A stretch of 64,000 bases of DNA from an uncultured Alphaproteobacteria bacterium (GCA_937864925.1 CALMFH010000064.1:1-64000), one strand, 5' to 3'; positions 19,364-30,899 are shown, counted from the first letter of the stretch. Made by a program: numbers and translations. The notes: generated by a model not told the origin, from the sequence alone.

Positions 19364-20401
19364 ATGGTCGCGTTGAAACCGTCGGAGATCGAGCCCTTCG
19401 TCCGCCGTCCTTCGGATCGCGCGGCCGTCGTCCTCGTCTACGGTCCCGACGACGGTCTGGTCGCCGAGCGCGCCGGCGCCATCGTCCGCACCGCCGCCGG
19501 CAAGGCCGACGACCCGTTCTCGCTGGTCCGCCTCGACGGTGCCGAGATCGTCTCCGACCCCGCCCGTCTGGTCGACGAAGCGACCACCGTCTCGCTCTTC
19601 GGCTCGCGCCGGGTGGTCTGGGTGCGCGATTGCGGCGCCCGCACCATCCTTCCCGCCGTCCAACCTCTGCTCGACCGGCCGGACACGGGTTCCCTGGTGG
19701 TGATCGAAGCCGGCGATCTCAAGAAGGGCACCGGGCTGCGCAAGAAGGTCGAGGAGCACCCGACCGCCGTCGCCATCCCCTGCTATCCCGACACCGCCCA
19801 GGACCTCGCCCGACTCATCGATCAGGAGCTGAAGGAGGCGAAACTCGCTATCGACCGCGACGCCCGCGAAGCGCTCGAAGCGCATCTCGGCGCCGACCGC
19901 CTCGCCTCACGCGGTGAATTGCGCAAGCTCTGCCTCTATGTTCACGGCCGGGAGCGCATCACCCTGGCCGATGTCGCCGCGATCGTCGGTGACGCCTCCG
20001 CCTTCGCCATGGACGAACTCATCGACGCGGTGGCCGGTGGCGATCTCGCGGAGGCCGACGCCACCCTCGGCAAGCTCGAAGCTTCCGGGACCCCGGCGCC
20101 GGTCGCCGGCACCATGCTCATTCGCCATTTCCAGCTGCTGGAACGGGCTCGGGCCGAGATCGGACCCGGCCGCAGCGCCTCCGACGTGGTCGAGCGCCTG
20201 CAGCCGCCGGTCTTCTTCCGCCGCCGCCCGGTTCTCGTCCGCCAGCTCGGTCTGTGGTCGAAAGATCGGCTCGCCCGTGCCCTCGATCTCCTCGACGACA
20301 CCATGCGCGAGAGCCGCGCCAAGCCGCACCTCGCCGGCGCCATCGTTTCGGAAACGATTCTGAAACTCGCTCGCGCCGCATCGGTCGCGGCACGCCGTTG
20401 A
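19364..20401 (+). CDS. holA: DNA polymerase III delta subunit
   Basis: Clamp-loader subunit that opens the sliding clamp. The 345 residues show the AAA-like N-terminal half (VVLVYGPDDGLVAERAGAI), the central VDEATTVSLFGSRRVVWVRD, and the C-terminal collar (MLIRHFQLLERARAEI, PPVFFRRRPVLVRQL). The family lacks a working P-loop, as here. Ends convergent with parB; a minus-strand terminator lies between them. Confidence 0.94.
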   Translation: MVALKPSEIEPFVRRPSDRAAVVLVYGPDDGLVAERAGAIVRTAAGKADDPFSLVRLDGAEIVSDPARLVDEATTVSLFGSRRVVWVRDCGARTILPAVQPLLDRPDTGSLVVIEAGDLKKGTGLRKKVEEHPTAVAIPCYPDTAQDLARLIDQELKEAKLAIDRDAREALEAHLGADRLASRGELRKLCLYVHGRERITLADVAAIVGDASAFAMDELIDAVAGGDLAEADATLGKLEASGTPAPVAGTMLIRHFQLLERARAEIGPGRSASDVVERLQPPVFFRRRPVLVRQLGLWSKDRLARALDLLDDTMRESRAKPHLAGAIVSETILKLARAASVAARR

Positions 20402-20460
20402 CGAGTCGCGCCGGCGGGGGCTCCGTGGCGTCCGTCGCCTAGCGTCCCGACCTCGGAACG

Positions 20461-20489
20461 AAAAAGGCGGACCCTCTCGGACCCGCCTT
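20461..20489 (-). terminator. Rho-independent terminator of parAB
   Basis: On the minus strand AAGGCGG and CCGCCTT form a stem followed by TTTTT, 28 bp past the parB stop. A clear intrinsic terminator. Confidence 0.85.
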
Positions 20490-20516
20490 CCCGAATGTCA
20501 CCCGAGACCGTGCCGA

Positions 20517-21386
20517 TCAGGCGCGTTGCAGGCGCCGGCACACTTCGTCGAGCTGCTCCAACGAGCGATAACGCACCCGGACCTCACCGGAACCGTCCGC
20601 CTTGTGATCGATGACCACGGCCAAGCCGAGCGCGTCGGAAAGTGCCTTTTCGAGCGCCGCCGTATCGGCGTCCTTGTCCTTCTTCGGCCGACCGGGCTTC
20701 GGCACATCCGCCGGTCGCGGCGTCTGGGCGAGCGCTTCGGCCTGGCGCACCGACAGGCCTTCGTCGACGATCCTGGTCGCCAACGCCTCCGGATTCGCCG
20801 CCGCGAGCACCGCACGGGCGTGGCCGGCGGTGATCCGGCCGGAGCGCAGATGCGCCTTGACCGGCTCCGACACCTTGAGTAGGCGCAGGGTGTTGGCGAC
20901 GTGGCTGCGGCTCTTGCCGATGATCTCGCCGAGATCCTGCTGGGTGTAACCGAATTCCGCGATCAGCTGTTCGTAACCGAAGGCCTCTTCCAGTGGGTTG
21001 AGATCGGTGCGCTGGACGTTCTCGATGATCGCCAGCTCCAGCGCCTCCTTGTCGGAGACGTCCTGCACGATCACCGGGATCTCGTGCTGACCGGCGCGCT
21101 GCGACGCCCGCCACCGCCGCTCACCGGCGATGATCTCGTAGTGGTTGGCCAGGCCCTTCGCCGGCCGTACCAGGATCGGCTGGACCACGCCCTTCTCGCG
21201 GATCGACTTCGCCAACTCGCCGAGATCGGCATCGTCGAAGGCGCGCCGTGGATTGCGCGGATTGGGGTGGATCATCTCGATCGGCACCCGCTTCGATCCC
21301 GAGCGCTCCGCCGCCGCGATCTCCGGCTCGGCCATGTCGCCGAGCAGCGCCGCCAATCCGCGTCCGAGCCGTCTGCGTTCTTCCAC
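20517..21386 (-). CDS. parB: Chromosome partitioning protein ParB
   Basis: CTP-dependent clamp that loads at parS and spreads along the origin region. The 289 residues begin with a GTG codon. The CTP-binding patch GERRWRASQRAG (about 100-111), the HTH that reads parS (YTQQDLGEIIGKSRSHVANTL, part shown) and a C-terminal dimerisation tail (EVRVRYRSLEQLDEVCRRLQ) follow in order. The parB gene lies 98 bp after parA. Five parS-like sites lie 1-12 kb away. Confidence 0.97.
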   Translation of the reverse strand: MEERRRLGRGLAALLGDMAEPEIAAAERSGSKRVPIEMIHPNPRNPRRAFDDADLGELAKSIREKGVVQPILVRPAKGLANHYEIIAGERRWRASQRAGQHEIPVIVQDVSDKEALELAIIENVQRTDLNPLEEAFGYEQLIAEFGYTQQDLGEIIGKSRSHVANTLRLLKVSEPVKAHLRSGRITAGHARAVLAAANPEALATRIVDEGLSVRQAEALAQTPRPADVPKPGRPKKDKDADTAALEKALSDALGLAVVIDHKADGSGEVRVRYRSLEQLDEVCRRLQRA

Positions 21387-21484
21387 TGTCGCCTCCCGAG
21401 GCCTGCGAGCCGCCGCCGACCCGCCCTGTATCTCTCACGCCCGGACACGTCCGGGCAGACGTCACCGATCGTCCCGAACCCGTC

Positions 21485-22312
21485 TCACGCTGCCACTTCG
21501 GCTCGGATCCGCCGCTCGCGCTGGATGATCTCCGAAGCGAGGCGGAGATAGGCCTGGCTGCCGGCCGACTTCAGGTCGTAGAGCAGCGCCGGCTTGCCGT
21601 GCGACGGCGCTTCCGAGATGCGGACATTGCGCGGAATGATCGTGTCGTAGACCGCCGCGCCCATGTGCTGGCGCACGTCCGCCACCACCTGACCGGAGAG
21701 GTTGTTGCGCGCGTCGTACATGGTCAGCACGATGCCGTGGATGGTCAGCTCCGGATTGAGCGCCCCCTTGACCTGCTCGACCGTCGAAAGCAGCTGCGAC
21801 AGGCCCTCCAGCGCGAAGAATTCGCACTGCAACGGCACCAACACCGAATGCGAGGCGGTCATCGCGTTGATGGTCAGGAGATTCAGCGACGGCGGGCAAT
21901 CGACCAGGACATAGGTGAACCGCGGCCCGTCGTCCTGCGCCGTCTCGATGTAGTCGGCGATCGCCTTGCGCAGCCGGTAGGCGCGATCGGCGGTCGATGC
22001 GATCTCCAGCTCGACCCCGAGCAGGTCGAGGGTCGACGGCGCCACCCACAGCCGCGGTACCGCCGTCTCGATCAACACCTCTTCGAGCGTGTTGTCGCCG
22101 ACCAGAACATCGTAGGTCGAGCGCTTGCGCGACCGCCGATCGATGCCGAGGCCGGTCGAGGCGTTGCCCTGCGGGTCGAGATCGACGATCAGCACCTCCT
22201 CGCCGATCGCGGCGAGCGCCGTACCGAGGTTGATCGCGGTCGTGGTCTTGCCGACGCCACCCTTCTGGTTGGCGAGGGCGAGAACGCGGGGCGACTTGGA
22301 GAGCTTGGCCAT
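21485..22312 (-). CDS. parA: Chromosome partitioning ATPase ParA
   Basis: Deviant-Walker ATPase that moves ParB-parS complexes over the nucleoid. The 275 residues carry KGGVGKTTTAINLG (about 17-30), VDLDPQGNASTGLG and VLVDCPPSLNLLT. The ATG at 22312 is chosen because GGAG lies 8 bases upstream; an in-frame ATG at 22339 would overlap the rsmG stop by 14 bp. parA follows rsmG directly, the classic origin-side order. Confidence 0.97.
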   Translation of the reverse strand: MAKLSKSPRVLALANQKGGVGKTTTAINLGTALAAIGEEVLIVDLDPQGNASTGLGIDRRSRKRSTYDVLVGDNTLEEVLIETAVPRLWVAPSTLDLLGVELEIASTADRAYRLRKAIADYIETAQDDGPRFTYVLVDCPPSLNLLTINAMTASHSVLVPLQCEFFALEGLSQLLSTVEQVKGALNPELTIHGIVLTMYDARNNLSGQVVADVRQHMGAAVYDTIIPRNVRISEAPSHGKPALLYDLKSAGSQAYLRLASEIIQRERRIRAEVAA

Positions 22313-22325
22313 GAACGGCGCTCCA

Positions 22326-22988
22326 TCAGGGCTTTTCACGTGAAACGATCTTGCGGATCTCGACCAACCGGCCCGTCGGATCCGTCTTGCTCTGATGTTC
22401 TATCAGATCCAGAGCCCAAGATAGAGTAGCTTCCTTCAGTTCAGCCCCAAAATCTTGTCCTTTGTGGAAAACTGCGACCGCCCCGCGAGCCACCAACGGG
22501 GCCGCCCAGGCGCACAGTCGATCGAGGCCGGCAAGGGCTCGCGCCGACACCGCATCGACCGGTTCGATGAAGCCACCGACGAAATCCTCGATCCGCCGAT
22601 CGTGCACGATCGCCGGCGCGCCGGTCTCCCGCGCCACCGTCCGCAGGAACGCCGCCTTCCCTTTGTTGCTCTCGACCAGATGAACCGCTGCCCCCGGCGT
22701 CTCGGCGAGAAGAATCGCCGTCACCAACCCGGGAAAACCGGCGCCGGACCCGAGATCGACCCATCGCCGAGCCTGCGGCAGCAGGGCCCGTGCCTGCGCC
22801 GAATCGGCGACATGCCGACTCCAGATCCGCGAGAGGGTGGTGGGCGCCACCAGATTTTGGCTCTTCTGCCATTTCGCCACCAGAGCGACATGGATCTCGA
22901 GCCGCTCCCGCGTTTCACGTGAAACCGCGACGATGCCGTCGAGCGCCTCCGGCCCGTCGTCGATGGTCGGCACACTCGTTCTTCTCAT
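22326..22988 (-). CDS. rsmG: 16S rRNA (guanine-N7) methyltransferase RsmG
   Basis: Methylates G527 of 16S rRNA using SAM; formerly gidB. The 220 residues show the SAM site WVDLGSGAGFPGLVTAI (about 90-106), HLVESNKGKAAFLRTV and AVSARALAGLDRLC. Two parS-like sites lie inside the coding sequence and are translated as VSRETRE (near residue 22-28) and VSREKP at the very C-terminus. It ends 13 bp before the parA start. Confidence 0.96.
   Translation of the reverse strand: MRRTSVPTIDDGPEALDGIVAVSRETRERLEIHVALVAKWQKSQNLVAPTTLSRIWSRHVADSAQARALLPQARRWVDLGSGAGFPGLVTAILLAETPGAAVHLVESNKGKAAFLRTVARETGAPAIVHDRRIEDFVGGFIEPVDAVSARALAGLDRLCAWAAPLVARGAVAVFHKGQDFGAELKEATLSWALDLIEHQSKTDPTGRLVEIRKIVSREKP
22332..22347. 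promoter_or_regulatory. parS-like ParB site 1
   Basis: CTTTTCACGTGAAACG, 13 of 16 bases matching TGTTTCACGTGAAACA with the core TTTCACGTGAAA intact. Lies in the last codons of rsmG, 20 bp from the parA start. Confidence 0.75.
22911..22926. promoter_or_regulatory. parS-like ParB site 2
   Basis: CGTTTCACGTGAAACC, 14 of 16 matching; only the end bases differ. Inside the rsmG 5' coding region. Confidence 0.85.
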
Positions 22989-23015
22989 CGTACCGCTCCC
23001 GAATCGACGATCCCG

Positions 23016-24971
23016 TCACCCCTGTCCCACGCCACCGCTCATCCTACCCGACGACCCACCTCTCGGCGCTTCCGTCGCGGCAAAATCCACACCGTCGGCT
23101 CCACCGTCGCTCTCCGCCCGCCGCCCCTTGCGCACGTGGGCGAGCAACAGCGTCAACGCCGCAGGTGTCATTCCGTCTATGCGTCCCGCCTGCCCCAGGG
23201 TCCTCGGACCCACGGCGAGAAGTTTCTGGCGAATCTCGTTCGACAATCCGGGGATCTCGGCGAAATCGAGATCCGGTGGCAGCCGCACCGCCTCTTCACG
23301 TCGCAACTCCCCGATGTCCGCCTCCTGCCGTCGCAGGTAGACGGCATAGCGCGCGTCGATTTCGATCTGCTCCCCGACGTCGGCTCTGAGCCGACCGAGT
23401 TCCGGCCACACGCCCCGAAGTCGCTCCAGCGACACCTCCGGATAGGCCAGAAGATCGAAGGCCGACCGGCGCACCCCGTCCCGATTGACCGCGATCCCGT
23501 GTCGCTCGGCCTCCGACGGCGTCAACGACAACGACCGCACCAGCGCCTCGCCATCGGCGATCGCCGCAGCTTTCGCCGCGAAGACGGCACACCGCCGCGG
23601 TCCGACCAACCCGAGATCCGTCCCGATCGGGGTCAACCGCCGATCGGCATTGTCGGCGCGCAGACTGAGACGGTATTCCGACCGCGACGTGAACATCCGA
23701 TAAGGTTCGGTGATCCCTCGGGTGACCAGATCGTCGATCATCACCCCGAGATAACCGTCACCGCGATCGAACACGTGCAGCGTCGTTCCGGAGGCGAATC
23801 GAGCCGCATTGAGGCCCGCGACGAGCCCCTGCGCCGCCGCTTCCTCGTAACCCGTCGTCCCGTTGATCTGCCCCGCGAGGAAAAGCCCCTCCACCCTCTT
23901 CACCGCCAGGCTCGGATCGAGTTCGCGCGGATCGACATGATCGTATTCGATCGCGTAGCCCGGTCGGAACAGCTCCACTCGCTCGAGCCCGGGTATCGAC
24001 CGCAGCATCGCCACCTGTGCGTCCTCGGGGAGCGACGTCGACAGGCCGTTGGGATAGACTGTCGGGTCGTCCAACCCTTCCGGCTCCAGGAAGATCTGAT
24101 GGCCTTCCCGGTCACCGAAGCGGACGATCTTGTCCTCGATCGACGGGCAATAGCGTGGGCCGCGGCTGTCGATGTGTCCGCCGTACATGGCCGAACGGGA
24201 GAGATTGGCGCGGATGATCCGGTGCGTCTCGTCGGTGGTCCGGGTGATCCCGCAGGCGATCTGCGGATTGACGATGCGCTCGGTCAGCGTCGAGAAGGGT
24301 ACGGGATCGGGATCGGCCTCCTGTCGCTCCACCGAAGTCCAATCGATCGTCCGGCCGTCGAGCCGAGCCGGCGTACCGGTCTTCAATCGTCCGAGCCGTA
24401 GACCGAGCCCCGCGAGGCTGTCCGACAACCCCCTCGCCGCGCGGTCGCCGACGCGCCCGCCCGAGGTCTTCTTCTCACCGATGTGCATCAGTCCGTTGAG
24501 GAAGGTGCCGGTGGCGATCACCACGGCGCGACAGCCGATCTCGCTCCCGTCGCCGCAGGTGACACCGATGATTCGCCGCCCCTGCCACCTCAGGCTCGTG
24601 ACCTCCGCTTCGATCACTGCGAGGTTCTCGGTCGCCGCAATCTCCTGCTGCATCGCCTGGGCATAGAGCTTTCGATCCGCCTGCGTCCGCGGTCCCCGAA
24701 CGGCAGGGCCCTTGCGTCGATTGAGCATCCGGAACTGGATCCCGCCGGCGTCGGCGATCCGTCCCATCAACCCGTCGAGCGCGTCGACCTCCCGCACGAG
24801 ATGGCCCTTGCCGAGCCCGCCGATCGCCGGATTGCAAGACATCACGCCGATCGTCTCGAAGCGATGGGTGACGAGGACCGTGCGCGCTCCGAGACGCGCC
24901 GCCGCCGCCGCCGCTTCGCAGCCGGCGTGACCGCCCCCGATCACCACCACGTCGTTGCGTCTGCCGTCCAC
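23016..24971 (-). CDS. mnmG: tRNA uridine 5-carboxymethylaminomethyl modification enzyme MnmG
   Basis: FAD enzyme that works with MnmE to modify U34 of several tRNAs; formerly gidA. The 651 residues begin with the Rossmann motif [14 protein letters not shown], followed by the family blocks [22 protein letters not shown], part shown ([13 protein letters not shown]), [16 protein letters not shown], and [21 protein letters not shown]. The C-terminal helical domain that contacts MnmE is present. 27 bp upstream of rsmG on the same strand. Confidence 0.97.
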   Translation of the reverse strand: MDGRRNDVVVIGGGHAGCEAAAAAARLGARTVLVTHRFETIGVMSCNPAIGGLGKGHLVREVDALDGLMGRIADAGGIQFRMLNRRKGPAVRGPRTQADRKLYAQAMQQEIAATENLAVIEAEVTSLRWQGRRIIGVTCGDGSEIGCRAVVIATGTFLNGLMHIGEKKTSGGRVGDRAARGLSDSLAGLGLRLGRLKTGTPARLDGRTIDWTSVERQEADPDPVPFSTLTERIVNPQIACGITRTTDETHRIIRANLSRSAMYGGHIDSRGPRYCPSIEDKIVRFGDREGHQIFLEPEGLDDPTVYPNGLSTSLPEDAQVAMLRSIPGLERVELFRPGYAIEYDHVDPRELDPSLAVKRVEGLFLAGQINGTTGYEEAAAQGLVAGLNAARFASGTTLHVFDRGDGYLGVMIDDLVTRGITEPYRMFTSRSEYRLSLRADNADRRLTPIGTDLGLVGPRRCAVFAAKAAAIADGEALVRSLSLTPSEAERHGIAVNRDGVRRSAFDLLAYPEVSLERLRGVWPELGRLRADVGEQIEIDARYAVYLRRQEADIGELRREEAVRLPPDLDFAEIPGLSNEIRQKLLAVGPRTLGQAGRIDGMTPAALTLLLAHVRKGRRAESDGGADGVDFAATEAPRGGSSGRMSGGVGQG

Positions 24972-25097
24972 ATCACCCTCGCTTCCCGATCGCCGATCGG
25001 CCCTTCATCCGCCGTCAAGTCCGTCGCATCCCGATCGCCCGCACGACGCGACCCACCCGCGGCGCGGAACATCCGAATCGTACCGGAGTCGAATCGG

Positions 25098-25113
25098 TGT
25101 TTCACGTGAAACA
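25098..25113. promoter_or_regulatory. parS site 3 (perfect)
   Basis: TGTTTCACGTGAAACA, a perfect 16-bp match to the consensus. It lies in the 172-bp mnmG-mnmE gap; its right half is also part of the hairpin that follows mnmE. Confidence 0.95.
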
Positions 25114-25145
25114 GATTCGATCCGCTTACGAATCGAATCTGTTTC
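25108..25145 (-). terminator. Hairpin after mnmE overlapping parS
   Basis: GAAACAGATTCGAT and ATCGAATCTGTTTC pair perfectly over 14 bp around a 10-base loop. The arms include part of the mnmE stop codon at one end and half of the perfect parS at the other. On the minus strand the stem ends in CTGTTTC, a weak T-run, so it can act as a terminator. Confidence 0.7.
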
Positions 25146-26475
25146 ATTTTCCGATGCAGAATTCCCCGAAGATCACGTCGAGCAACTCCTCCACTCCGAT
25201 CTCCCCGGTGATCCGCCCCAATGCGTCACCGGCACGTCGAAGGTCTTCCGATCTCATCTCAGCGGCCTTTCCCGGTTCGTCCACCGCCCGATCGAGCTCC
25301 TTCAGAGCGGTATCGAGATGGCTGCGATGCCGATCGCGGCTCGGCACCCCGACCGCTCCACCGCCACACATCCGTTCCGCCGCTTCCGTCAATTCTCTCG
25401 TCAGAGCCTCGAGTCCATCGCCCGTCGTCGTCGATATCGCCATCACTTTCGTTGCGGATTCGAATCGTCTTTCCGAAACCTCCGGACCGAGATCCACCTT
25501 CGTCTTGACGATCCAGACCTCCGGATCCCACAAGCCGCCGGCGATGACATCGCCACCCTCGACGTCGGGCGCCTCGAGCCACAACACCAGATCGGCGTCC
25601 CGCCCACGTGCCAGGGCGCGGCGCATACCTTCCGCCTCGACCCGCCCGGCGGAACCCCGCAGGCCGGCCGTGTCCACCACCGTCACCGCCCATCCACCGA
25701 GATCGAGATGGACTTCGATCAGGTCACGAGTCGTCCCCGCTTCTTCCGTGACGATGGCGACGTCTCGGCGCGCCAATGCGTTCAGCAGACTGGATTTGCC
25801 CGCATTGGGCGCACCGAGCAGAACCACTTGGAGACCGTTGCGCACCCGTTCGCCCCGATCGCCGTCCGCCATATGAGCCCGCAACTCCCGCCTGAGCTCG
25901 TCCGCCTCGTACCATGCCTCCTCCGCCACCGAGCCCGGCACGTCCTCCTCGTCGGCGAAATCGAAGTCCGCCTCGATCAGCGCTCGAATTCGAACCAGCC
26001 GCGCTCGCCACGCACCGTACCGTCGACGGAGCGCCCCTTCCGCCTGACTCATCGCCTGCCGCCGTTGTCCTTCCGTTTCCGCGACGAGAAGATCCGCCAG
26101 ACCTTCCACTTCCGTGAGGTCGAGCCGCCCGGAGAGAAAAGCCCTCCGGGTGAATTCTCCGGATTCCGCCGGCCGTAGTCCCTCGAAACCTCCGAGCTCC
26201 CGGTGGAGCGCTGCGATCACCGCCCGACTGCCGTGCACCTGAAGCTCCGCCATGTCCTCCCCGGTGAAGCTCGCCGGTCCCGGAAACCACGCCACCAGGC
26301 CTCGATCGATGGCGATACCGTTGCGATCGCGAATCGACCGCAACGCGAGGTTCCTGGGCGGCGGCAGACTGCCCGTCATCGTTTCGAGAACGAATCGGCA
26401 GGCCGGGCCGCTGAGCCGGATCACCGCGACGCCGCTCGGCAGGTTCCCACTCGACAGGGCATAGATCGTCTCCAT
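25144..26475 (-). CDS. mnmE: tRNA modification GTPase MnmE
   Basis: GTPase partner of MnmG in U34 modification; formerly trmE. The 443 residues hold the N-terminal folate-binding domain ([20 protein letters not shown]), a helical domain interrupted by the G domain with [22 protein letters not shown] and KTKVDLG, and the C-terminal catalytic FCIGK (the last residues of the family CxGK motif). The ATG at 26475 is preferred; a TTG start five codons upstream is possible. Confidence 0.96.
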   Translation of the reverse strand: METIYALSSGNLPSGVAVIRLSGPACRFVLETMTGSLPPPRNLALRSIRDRNGIAIDRGLVAWFPGPASFTGEDMAELQVHGSRAVIAALHRELGGFEGLRPAESGEFTRRAFLSGRLDLTEVEGLADLLVAETEGQRRQAMSQAEGALRRRYGAWRARLVRIRALIEADFDFADEEDVPGSVAEEAWYEADELRRELRAHMADGDRGERVRNGLQVVLLGAPNAGKSSLLNALARRDVAIVTEEAGTTRDLIEVHLDLGGWAVTVVDTAGLRGSAGRVEAEGMRRALARGRDADLVLWLEAPDVEGGDVIAGGLWDPEVWIVKTKVDLGPEVSERRFESATKVMAISTTTGDGLEALTRELTEAAERMCGGGAVGVPSRDRHRSHLDTALKELDRAVDEPGKAAEMRSEDLRRAGDALGRITGEIGVEELLDVIFGEFCIGK

Positions 26476-26552
26476 CCATCCTCCACCCAAACTCTCGTCA
26501 CGCCGTATCGTCGCTCTATCTTCTCCCCCGGTCCCCTCCCCGGAGTAACCTC

Positions 26553-28571
26553 GTGCCCCTACCCGCCGCCAATCTTCTCTCCGGCTCGTCGAGCCCCTAT
26601 CTGCTGCAGCACGCCGCGAACCCGGTGCACTGGCGCCCCTGGGGACCCGAAGCTCTCGCCGAAGCCGCCGCGACCGGCAAGCCGATCCTGCTCTCGGTCG
26701 GTTATGCCGCTTGCCACTGGTGCCACGTCATGGCCCACGAGTCCTTCGAGGACCCCGAAGCCGCCGAGGTGATGAACCGGTTGTTCGTGAACATCAAGGT
26801 CGATCGCGAAGAACGACCCGACATCGACCAGATCTACATGGCCGCCCTCCATGGCCTCGGCGAACCCGGCGGCTGGCCGCTCACCATGTTCCTCGACCCG
26901 GCCGGTCGGCCGTTCTGGGGCGGCACCTATTTCCCCCGCCGCGCCCGCTGGGGCAAGCCGGGCTTCGTCGATCTCATTCGCGAGATCGCCCGAATCCACG
27001 CCGAAGAGCCCGACAAGGTCGCCCACAACGCCGCCGCGCTGCGCGATCACCTCGCGGATCGGATACCGACCACTCCCCGCGATCTCGGGACGGCATTCCT
27101 CGATGCCGCCGCCGATCGTCTCCTCGGCCTCTTCGATTCCATCGAGGGCGGCACCCGGGGCGCCCCGAAATTCCCGCAGACCCAACTCCTCGAAGCCTGG
27201 TGGCGCGCCGGGCACCGCCGCGCCGGCGCCCCCGCCTTCCATGCCGTGCTGCACACCCTCGAACGCATGAGCCTCGGCGGCATCTGGGACCACCTCGGCG
27301 GCGGTTACGCCCGCTATTCGGTCGATGACCGCTGGCTCGTCCCCCACTTCGAGAAGATGCTCTACGACAACGCCCAGCTCCTCGACCTGCTCGGTCGCGC
27401 CTGGACGATGACCGGGAAACGATTGTTCCGCGACCGAATCGAGGAAACGGTCGGCTGGCTCTCCCGCGAGATGCGCCGACCGGAGGGTGGTTTCGCCTCC
27501 GCGATCGATGCTGACAGCGAGCACGAGGAAGGGAAGTTCTACGTCTGGAGCGCCGCCGAAATCCACGAGGTCCTCGGCTCCGCCGCGGCCGAATTCGCCG
27601 CCGCCTACGATGTCCACCCCGGTGGCAATTGGGAAGGTAAGACCATCCTCACCCGCTCCCTCACTCCCGACCACGGCGATCCCGAGCGCGAAACCCGCCT
27701 CGCCGAAGGCCGCCGACGGCTCTTCGCTCGGCGCGCCGCACGTGTGCGGCCGATGACCGACGACAAGGTTCTCGCCGACTGGAACGGTGGCGCCATCACC
27801 GGGCTCACGCTCGTTGCCCGCCGTCTCGATCGCCCCGACTGGCTCGACCTCGCCCGCGATGCCTATCGCTTCGTTTCCGAATCGATGGGCCGCGGCGATC
27901 GCCTCGCCCATTCCTGGCGCGACGGCGCCATGGTCTTTCCCGGCCTGTCGAGCGACCTGGCTCAGATGGCCCGCGCCGCACTCACCCTGCACGAGACCAC
28001 CCGCGACCCCGGTTACCTCGCCGATGCCGAACGCTGGCTCGCCGCCCTCGACCGCCACCACGCGGATCCCGCCGGCGGCTGGTTCCTCACCGCGGACGAC
28101 GCCGAAGCGTTGATCGTACGCCCGGCTTCGTCGAAGGACGACGCCACCCCCAACCCGAATGCCGTGGCGATCGACGCCCTCCTGCGCCTCGCCGTCCTGA
28201 GCGGCGACGAGAACCACCGCTCACGCGCCGAGGTCGAACTTCGTGCCTTCGCCGAGGTGATGACCGAGGATCTGTTCGCGACCGCCTCGCTCGCTTCCGC
28301 CCTGGACCTCGCCCTCGGTCTCGTCGAGGTCGTACTGGTCGCCCCTTCGGGGACCGACCCCGTTCCGCTCCGCCGCGTCGTCTTCGAAGCGACCGATCCG
28401 CGGATCGTCCTGTTCGAAACCGAATCGACCGGAACGCTTCCCGCGACCCATCCTGCCCACGGTAAGATCGCCATCGACGGCCGGCCGACCGTCTGGATCT
28501 GCCGCCGGGGTGCCTGCGGTCTGCCGATCGGCGACCCCGCGACGTTGCACCGTCTGCTCGAACCGGCCTAG
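26553..28571 (+). CDS. DUF255 thioredoxin-domain protein (YyaL/SPATA20 family)
   Basis: A 672-residue cytoplasmic protein with an N-terminal thioredoxin-like domain, [18 protein letters not shown] and [20 protein letters not shown] (CxxC), [13 protein letters not shown], joined to a C-terminal six-hairpin, glycosidase-like barrel ([35 protein letters not shown]). The family is widespread from bacteria to mammals and its reaction is not settled. GTG start with GGAG 8 bases upstream. It stands alone on the plus strand between minus-strand mnmE and rho. Confidence 0.93.
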   Translation: MPLPAANLLSGSSSPYLLQHAANPVHWRPWGPEALAEAAATGKPILLSVGYAACHWCHVMAHESFEDPEAAEVMNRLFVNIKVDREERPDIDQIYMAALHGLGEPGGWPLTMFLDPAGRPFWGGTYFPRRARWGKPGFVDLIREIARIHAEEPDKVAHNAAALRDHLADRIPTTPRDLGTAFLDAAADRLLGLFDSIEGGTRGAPKFPQTQLLEAWWRAGHRRAGAPAFHAVLHTLERMSLGGIWDHLGGGYARYSVDDRWLVPHFEKMLYDNAQLLDLLGRAWTMTGKRLFRDRIEETVGWLSREMRRPEGGFASAIDADSEHEEGKFYVWSAAEIHEVLGSAAAEFAAAYDVHPGGNWEGKTILTRSLTPDHGDPERETRLAEGRRRLFARRAARVRPMTDDKVLADWNGGAITGLTLVARRLDRPDWLDLARDAYRFVSESMGRGDRLAHSWRDGAMVFPGLSSDLAQMARAALTLHETTRDPGYLADAERWLAALDRHHADPAGGWFLTADDAEALIVRPASSKDDATPNPNAVAIDALLRLAVLSGDENHRSRAEVELRAFAEVMTEDLFATASLASALDLALGLVEVVLVAPSGTDPVPLRRVVFEATDPRIVLFETESTGTLPATHPAHGKIAIDGRPTVWICRRGACGLPIGDPATLHRLLEPA

Positions 28572-28697
28572 ACGACCACGTCCCTGCGTCGGCGTACCGT
28601 CGACCGCCCGTGGTCCGCCGATTTCTCCGGTCTCGTCGGTCGATCACCCTCGCCACCGAAACGGACCGCATCCGATTCGATCTCGGATCTGCGCCGA

Positions 28698-28713
28698 TGA
28701 TTCACGTGAAACA
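28698..28713. promoter_or_regulatory. parS-like ParB site 4
   Basis: TGATTCACGTGAAACA, 15 of 16 matching. It abuts the hairpin that follows rho, with no base between, and overlaps a GANTC site at 28699. Confidence 0.9.
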
Positions 28714-28751
28714 GCGAAAGGGCGCCGCGGTCTCCCCCGGCACCCTTTCGC
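28714..28751 (-). terminator. Hairpin after rho, abutting parS
   Basis: GCGAAAGGGCGCC and GGCACCCTTTCGC pair over 13 bp with one mismatch, 12-base loop. On the minus strand it is followed at once by TGTTTCACG, the parS half-site, which provides the only T-rich tail. Confidence 0.65.
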
Positions 28752-28778
28752 ATCCGATTCGATACCCGCCCGATTCGA

Positions 28779-30044
<1,266 letters not shown>

Positions 30045-30263
30045 CGGTCGATATCTTTCGGGGAGTGTGCGTCGCGCCGCCGAACTCGACCGAGCCGACG
30101 ACGGGTCTTGGACGGGGAGCGAGACACCGCACGGGATAACGAAGGACCGCGCGATGATCGGAAGGGGAGGGCAGACGTCGCGAGCGGCCGTATCGGCCGG
30201 ACCTCGGACCGTGTCGATCGCCGGACGCGACGACGACGGTGTCTGCTTCGGTAGGACGCAACG

Positions 30264-30292
30264 AACCTAGTCTGCTTCGCTTCGTCCCACAA
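30264..30292 (-). promoter_or_regulatory. Putative promoter of rho
   Basis: On the minus strand TTGTGG and TAGGTT are separated by 17 bp, a sigma-70-type arrangement in the alphaproteobacterial style. It would give a leader of about 210 bases. The rest of the 314-bp rho-hemJ gap holds nothing else recognised. Confidence 0.45.
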
Positions 30293-30358
30293 GCCCCCGG
30301 CGGAGCGACAGCGAGCTTCACCGTCGATTGGGCCGAAATCGTGACCGAAGCCGAGCGA

Positions 30359-30889
30359 TCAGAACGGCCGCACGATCACCATGGCGACGATGACCAGCAT
30401 CAGAAGCGTCGGCACCTCGTTCATGAAGCGCCAGAACCGGTGTTCCCGGCGACCTTCGTCACGGGCGAAATCGGCGACCGCCTTGGCGAAATAGCCGTGA
30501 ACCGCCGAGAGCGCGACGACACAGACGAGTTTCACCTGGAACCAGTGATCGGCGAACAGCGAAAACCGCCAGGCGATCCACAGTCCCGCCACCCACGACA
30601 CCACCATCGCCGGGTTGACGATGTAGCGCAGCAGCTTGTGCTCCATCACCTTGAACGTCTCGGACGCTTCCGATCCGATCGCCACCCCGCAGTGATAGAC
30701 GAAGAGTCGCGGCAGATAGAGCATGCCGGCCATCCACGAGATGATCGCCACCACGTGCAGGGTCTTCATCCAGAGATGAGCCCCGTCGCCGAGGCCGATC
30801 ATCGCGAGGCCGAGGAGCCCGGCGGTCACGCCGAGAAAGACCCCCGCCCGCTTGGTCCGTCGCACGACCTCGTCCCGCGTCGCCGCCAT
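30359..30889 (-). CDS. hemJ: Protoporphyrinogen IX oxidase HemJ
   Basis: Membrane enzyme that oxidises protoporphyrinogen IX in heme synthesis, the usual form in alphaproteobacteria. The 176 residues hold four membrane helices with the conserved WMKTLHVVAIISWMAGMLYLPRLFVYH (part: KTLHVVAIISWMAGMLYLPR), whose first His binds heme, and the C-terminal FRFMNEVPT-like WRFMNEVPTLLM. It lies 10 bp after hemE. ATG at 30889 fits the family start. Confidence 0.94.
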   Translation of the reverse strand: MAATRDEVVRRTKRAGVFLGVTAGLLGLAMIGLGDGAHLWMKTLHVVAIISWMAGMLYLPRLFVYHCGVAIGSEASETFKVMEHKLLRYIVNPAMVVSWVAGLWIAWRFSLFADHWFQVKLVCVVALSAVHGYFAKAVADFARDEGRREHRFWRFMNEVPTLLMLVIVAMVIVRPF

Positions 30890-30899
30890 CTCGCCCCTC

